Below are positions 8,127 through 10,473 of a stretch of DNA of 10,473 nucleotides, piece by piece. Under the pieces are notes generated by a model, which made no database searches, had not been told where the DNA came from, and saw nothing but the letters and a program-made list of their open reading frames with translations. Source of the DNA: DAOTUL01 sp034437435 (lineage in GTDB: Bacteria; Chloroflexota; Anaerolineae; Aggregatilineales; Phototrophicaceae); assembly GCA_964417785.1 (NCBI GenBank), contig CAYQJO010000157.1:1-10473 (forward strand), read 5' to 3'. How positions within the stretch are numbered: position 1 is the stretch's first letter; each line of letters opens with the position of its first letter. Both the position numbers and the translations under genes were made by a program.

Positions 8127-9146
8127 TTACCCCAGAGTCAGTTCCTCAGAATAATGGCAGCTTGCCCAGTGGCCGGGCTTGATTTCCCGCAGCAACGGCT
8201 CTTCGCTTTTGCAGCGGTCGGTGGCATACCGGCAGCGTGGGTGGAAGTAGCAACCACTCGGCGGATTCGATGGATCAGCCACTTCACCCTCCAGTACCAC
8301 ACGGTTGCGGCTGGCTCGCGGATCTGGTTTGGGTGCTGATGACAGCAGCGCCTCGGTGTATGGGTGCTGCACATCACTGAAAAGCTTCTCGGTATCAGCG
8401 ACCTCAACGATCTTGCCGACATACATCACCACGATACGATCACTGATGTGACGCACCACACTCAAATCATGTGAGATAAACAGATAGGTCAGGTTGAAGC
8501 GCCTTTGAAGTTCCTTGAGCAGGTTCAAGACCTGTGCCTGGACGGATACGTCAAGCGCCGATACGGGTTCGTCACAGATCAGCAACTGCGGGTTCAGTGC
8601 CAGCGCACGGGCGACACCAATACGTTGACGCTGACCGCCACTGAACGCATGCGGGTAGCGGCTCATATACTCCGGGCGCAAGCCGACCAGTTCCAGAAGT
8701 TCGGCCACGCGGTCGCGCATGTTCCCATTACCGTTCATCACTTTGTAGTTACGCAGTGGTTCCGAGACGATTTGCTCGAGAGTCATGCGTGGATTAAGCG
8801 ACGAGTACGGGTCCTGGAAAATCATCTGGATGTTGCGCCACACATCACGCATTTCATCACGGGAGAGTTTCGCCAGATCGACCTCACCCATGTCGGCATC
8901 TCCAAACATAATTGAGCCGCCGCTGGGATCGTAGGCCCGCAGAATCACGCGCCCGGTGGTTGTCTTGCCGCAGCCACTTTCGCCGACCATCCCCAGGACT
9001 TCGCCACGCCGGACAAAAAAGTTCAGTCCGTCTACTGCACGAACGTGATTGACGACACGCTTGCGAAATACTCCCTGGCTGTAGATCGGAAAGTATTTCT
9101 TCAGATCTGTGACGTTGAGTAAGACATCGTTGGTATCAGTCGTCAT
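8127..9146 (-). CDS. oppF: Oligopeptide/oligosaccharide ABC importer ATPase, OppF/DppF-like
   Basis: Length is 339 residues, normal for the family. It is the second ATPase of a two-ATPase importer and hydrolyses ATP at the cytoplasmic face to drive uptake. Motifs seen: Walker A GESGCGKT (55-62), Q-loop Q111, signature SGGQ (169-172), Walker B LLICDEP (188-194) and switch His H226. The C-terminal Opp/Dpp extension carries four cysteines (C299, C305, C312, C330), the pattern that binds a [4Fe-4S] cluster in structurally studied relatives, as I recall. The start ATG overlaps the stop of oppD as ATGA. GGAG about 8 bases upstream supports this start. Opp-family importers take peptides, nickel or oligosaccharides; the lyase neighbours favour sugars here. 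Confidence 0.93.
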   Translation of the reverse strand: MTTDTNDVLLNVTDLKKYFPIYSQGVFRKRVVNHVRAVDGLNFFVRRGEVLGMVGESGCGKTTTGRVILRAYDPSGGSIMFGDADMGEVDLAKLSRDEMRDVWRNIQMIFQDPYSSLNPRMTLEQIVSEPLRNYKVMNGNGNMRDRVAELLELVGLRPEYMSRYPHAFSGGQRQRIGVARALALNPQLLICDEPVSALDVSVQAQVLNLLKELQRRFNLTYLFISHDLSVVRHISDRIVVMYVGKIVEVADTEKLFSDVQHPYTEALLSSAPKPDPRASRNRVVLEGEVADPSNPPSGCYFHPRCRYATDRCKSEEPLLREIKPGHWASCHYSEELTLG

Positions 9147-10165
9147 CGACTTTGCTCCGTTTCGGAGGCAAGATTCGGGTTGATTTCATAAGCACGGGTG
9201 CATCTTGCCAGATGGTTTTCAGATATACGCAGGAGTGGCGGTGTACCACATATTTCCCGATCATAGTGGCGACAGCGCGGATGGAAAGTGCAACCCGCCG
9301 GGATGGCTGTCGGATCAGGAACATTGCCCTCAATTGTCTCCAGCTTCTCGATGTCTACGTCATGACGTGGTATCGAGCGCAGCAGCGCTTGCGTATAGGG
9401 GTGTCCGGGGTTGTAGAAGATGGTATCGACATCGGCCACCTCGAATTCCTTGCCCAGGTACATCACCACTACATCATCGGCCATTTCAGCGATAACGCCC
9501 AGGTCGTGGGTGATGAACATGATCGCCATGTTGAATTCGCGCTGTAAGTCACGCATGAGATCGAGGATTTGGGCCTGTGTGGTCACATCCAGAGCAGTCG
9601 TCGGCTCATCTGCGATGAGCAGCTTCGGATTGCATGAAAGCGCCATAGCGATCATCACGCGCTGGCGCATACCGCCGCTCAGTTCGTGGCGGTAAGACGT
9701 CATGAGACGGTCCGGATACGGCAAACCAACCCGACCGAGTAGTTCAACAGAGCGGCGCAGTGCCTCATTTTCATCAACATGCTCGTGCAACCGGATCGTC
9801 TCGACCATCTGGTTGCCGATAGTGTGAACCGGGCTGAGCGAGGTCATTGGTTCCTGGAAAATCATAGCAATCTCACCCCAACGGATACTGCGAATCTCCG
9901 ATCCACCAGGGTGCAGCTTTGACAGGTCAACCGGGTTGTTGGGATCACCATAGTAGATGATCTCACCCTCATCTATTCTCCCCGGTGGACGGACCATGTT
10001 GAGAATAGCGCGGGCCGTGACGCTTTTACCACAGCCACTTTCACCCACAATGCCCAGTGTTTTTCCGGGTTCGAGGGTAAAGTTCACACCATCGACGGCC
10101 TGGATGGTCCCTTCGGTGAGATAGAATGCGACTTTTAGATTCTTAACTTCAAGTAACGGTGCCAT
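9143..10165 (-). CDS. oppD: Oligopeptide/oligosaccharide ABC importer ATPase, OppD/DppD-like
   Basis: Length is 340 residues, typical of OppD. Motifs seen: Walker A GESGCGKS (41-48), Q-loop Q104 in MIFQEPMTSLSP, signature LSGGM (162-166), Walker B LLIADEP (182-188) and switch His H220. The C-terminal region holds cysteines C292, C298, C306 and C322 in the same arrangement as its partner, suggesting a cluster-binding site there too. It pairs with OppF on the cytoplasmic side of the permease heterodimer. The ATG begins 2 bases after the permease stop, with an AGAGGA ribosome site inside the end of the permease gene. Its TGA overlaps the oppF start by 4 bases, indicating tight translational coupling. 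Confidence 0.93.
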   Translation of the reverse strand: MAPLLEVKNLKVAFYLTEGTIQAVDGVNFTLEPGKTLGIVGESGCGKSVTARAILNMVRPPGRIDEGEIIYYGDPNNPVDLSKLHPGGSEIRSIRWGEIAMIFQEPMTSLSPVHTIGNQMVETIRLHEHVDENEALRRSVELLGRVGLPYPDRLMTSYRHELSGGMRQRVMIAMALSCNPKLLIADEPTTALDVTTQAQILDLMRDLQREFNMAIMFITHDLGVIAEMADDVVVMYLGKEFEVADVDTIFYNPGHPYTQALLRSIPRHDVDIEKLETIEGNVPDPTAIPAGCTFHPRCRHYDREICGTPPLLRISENHLARCTRAYEINPNLASETEQSR

Positions 10166-10167
10166 GT

Positions 10168-10473
10168 TTATCCTCTGCTGAATGGATCGGCTGCGTCGCG
10201 CAGACCATCACCCAGAAAATTGAATGCCAACACGCTGATAACCACTGCCAAACCGGGCATCAGGAGCCAGGGAGCAAGCGCTATCGTTCGAACATTCTGT
10301 GCTTCCTGCAACAGAACGCCCCAACTAATCACTGGCTGGCGCAACCCGAGACCAAGGAAACTCAATGCGGTTTCCGCCAGGATAATGCCGGGGATGGACA
10401 GCGTAAGCGACGCAATGATATGGCTGGTGAACGACGGCACCATATGACGGACGATGATACGCATATCGCGTGC
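10168..10473 (-). CDS. oppC: ABC importer permease, OppC/DppC-like (C-terminal 101 residues only)
   Basis: The frame is open to the right edge, so the N-terminus and start lie outside the window; an internal ATG at 10464 is not the real start. The visible part begins within the EAA loop (ARDMRIIVRHMVPSF), the cytoplasmic helix that docks on the ATPases. Two membrane segments follow, around ASLTLSIPGIILAETALSF and PGLAVVISVLAFNFL, and the characteristic ending GDGLRDAADP. The motif GLGLRQPVISWG between the helices is typical of OppC/DppC. It is translationally close to oppD (2-base gap). The other permease and the binding protein are presumably upstream, outside the window. Confidence 0.92.
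   Translation of the reverse strand, partial: ARDMRIIVRHMVPSFTSHIIASLTLSIPGIILAETALSFLGLGLRQPVISWGVLLQEAQNVRTIALAPWLLMPGLAVVISVLAFNFLGDGLRDAADPFSRG

Overview
The window carries seven genes, all on the minus strand, so transcription runs from right to left. Base composition is moderate (roughly half G+C by eye) and Shine-Dalgarno sites are classical. An Opp-type importer, pectin-type sugar degradation and a large membrane-anchored DyP-like peroxidase would suit a free-living, plant- or organic-matter-degrading bacterium. Chloroflexota is my best guess, from family resemblance only and with low confidence.

From the right edge to about 2446 the layout looks like one operon. It begins with the C-terminal end of an Opp/Dpp-type permease (10168-10473, cut by the window edge). 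Two importer ATPases follow, OppD-like (9143-10165) and OppF-like (8127-9146), which overlap by 4 bases. Next come a B12-binding radical SAM protein (6314-8086), an oligogalacturonate lyase of the PL22 type (5144-6304) and an 862-residue uncharacterised protein with features of a toroid-type polysaccharide lyase (2483-5071). Gaps are short (2, 40, 9 and 72 bases), and a textbook intrinsic terminator closes the run at 2446-2472. Neither lyase-like protein shows a signal peptide. The simplest reading is that the transporter imports uronate-containing oligosaccharides and the two enzymes break them down in the cytoplasm. The radical SAM protein is the unexplained member.

Downstream of the terminator, bases 2383 to 1 are one uninterrupted minus-strand reading frame of at least 794 codons that runs off the left edge, so its stop lies outside the window. 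It encodes two copies of an alpha/beta module (flanking a hydrophobic double membrane segment) followed by a DyP-type peroxidase domain. It appears to have its own promoter (a perfect TATAAT with an extended TG), and three 10-base repeats overlap the promoter and the leader. Inside the gene, the membrane segment is encoded by a 9-base tandem repeat giving Ala-Phe-Leu iterations.

No RNA genes, CRISPR arrays, insertion sequences or phage genes were seen. There is no gene-free stretch longer than about 100 bases.
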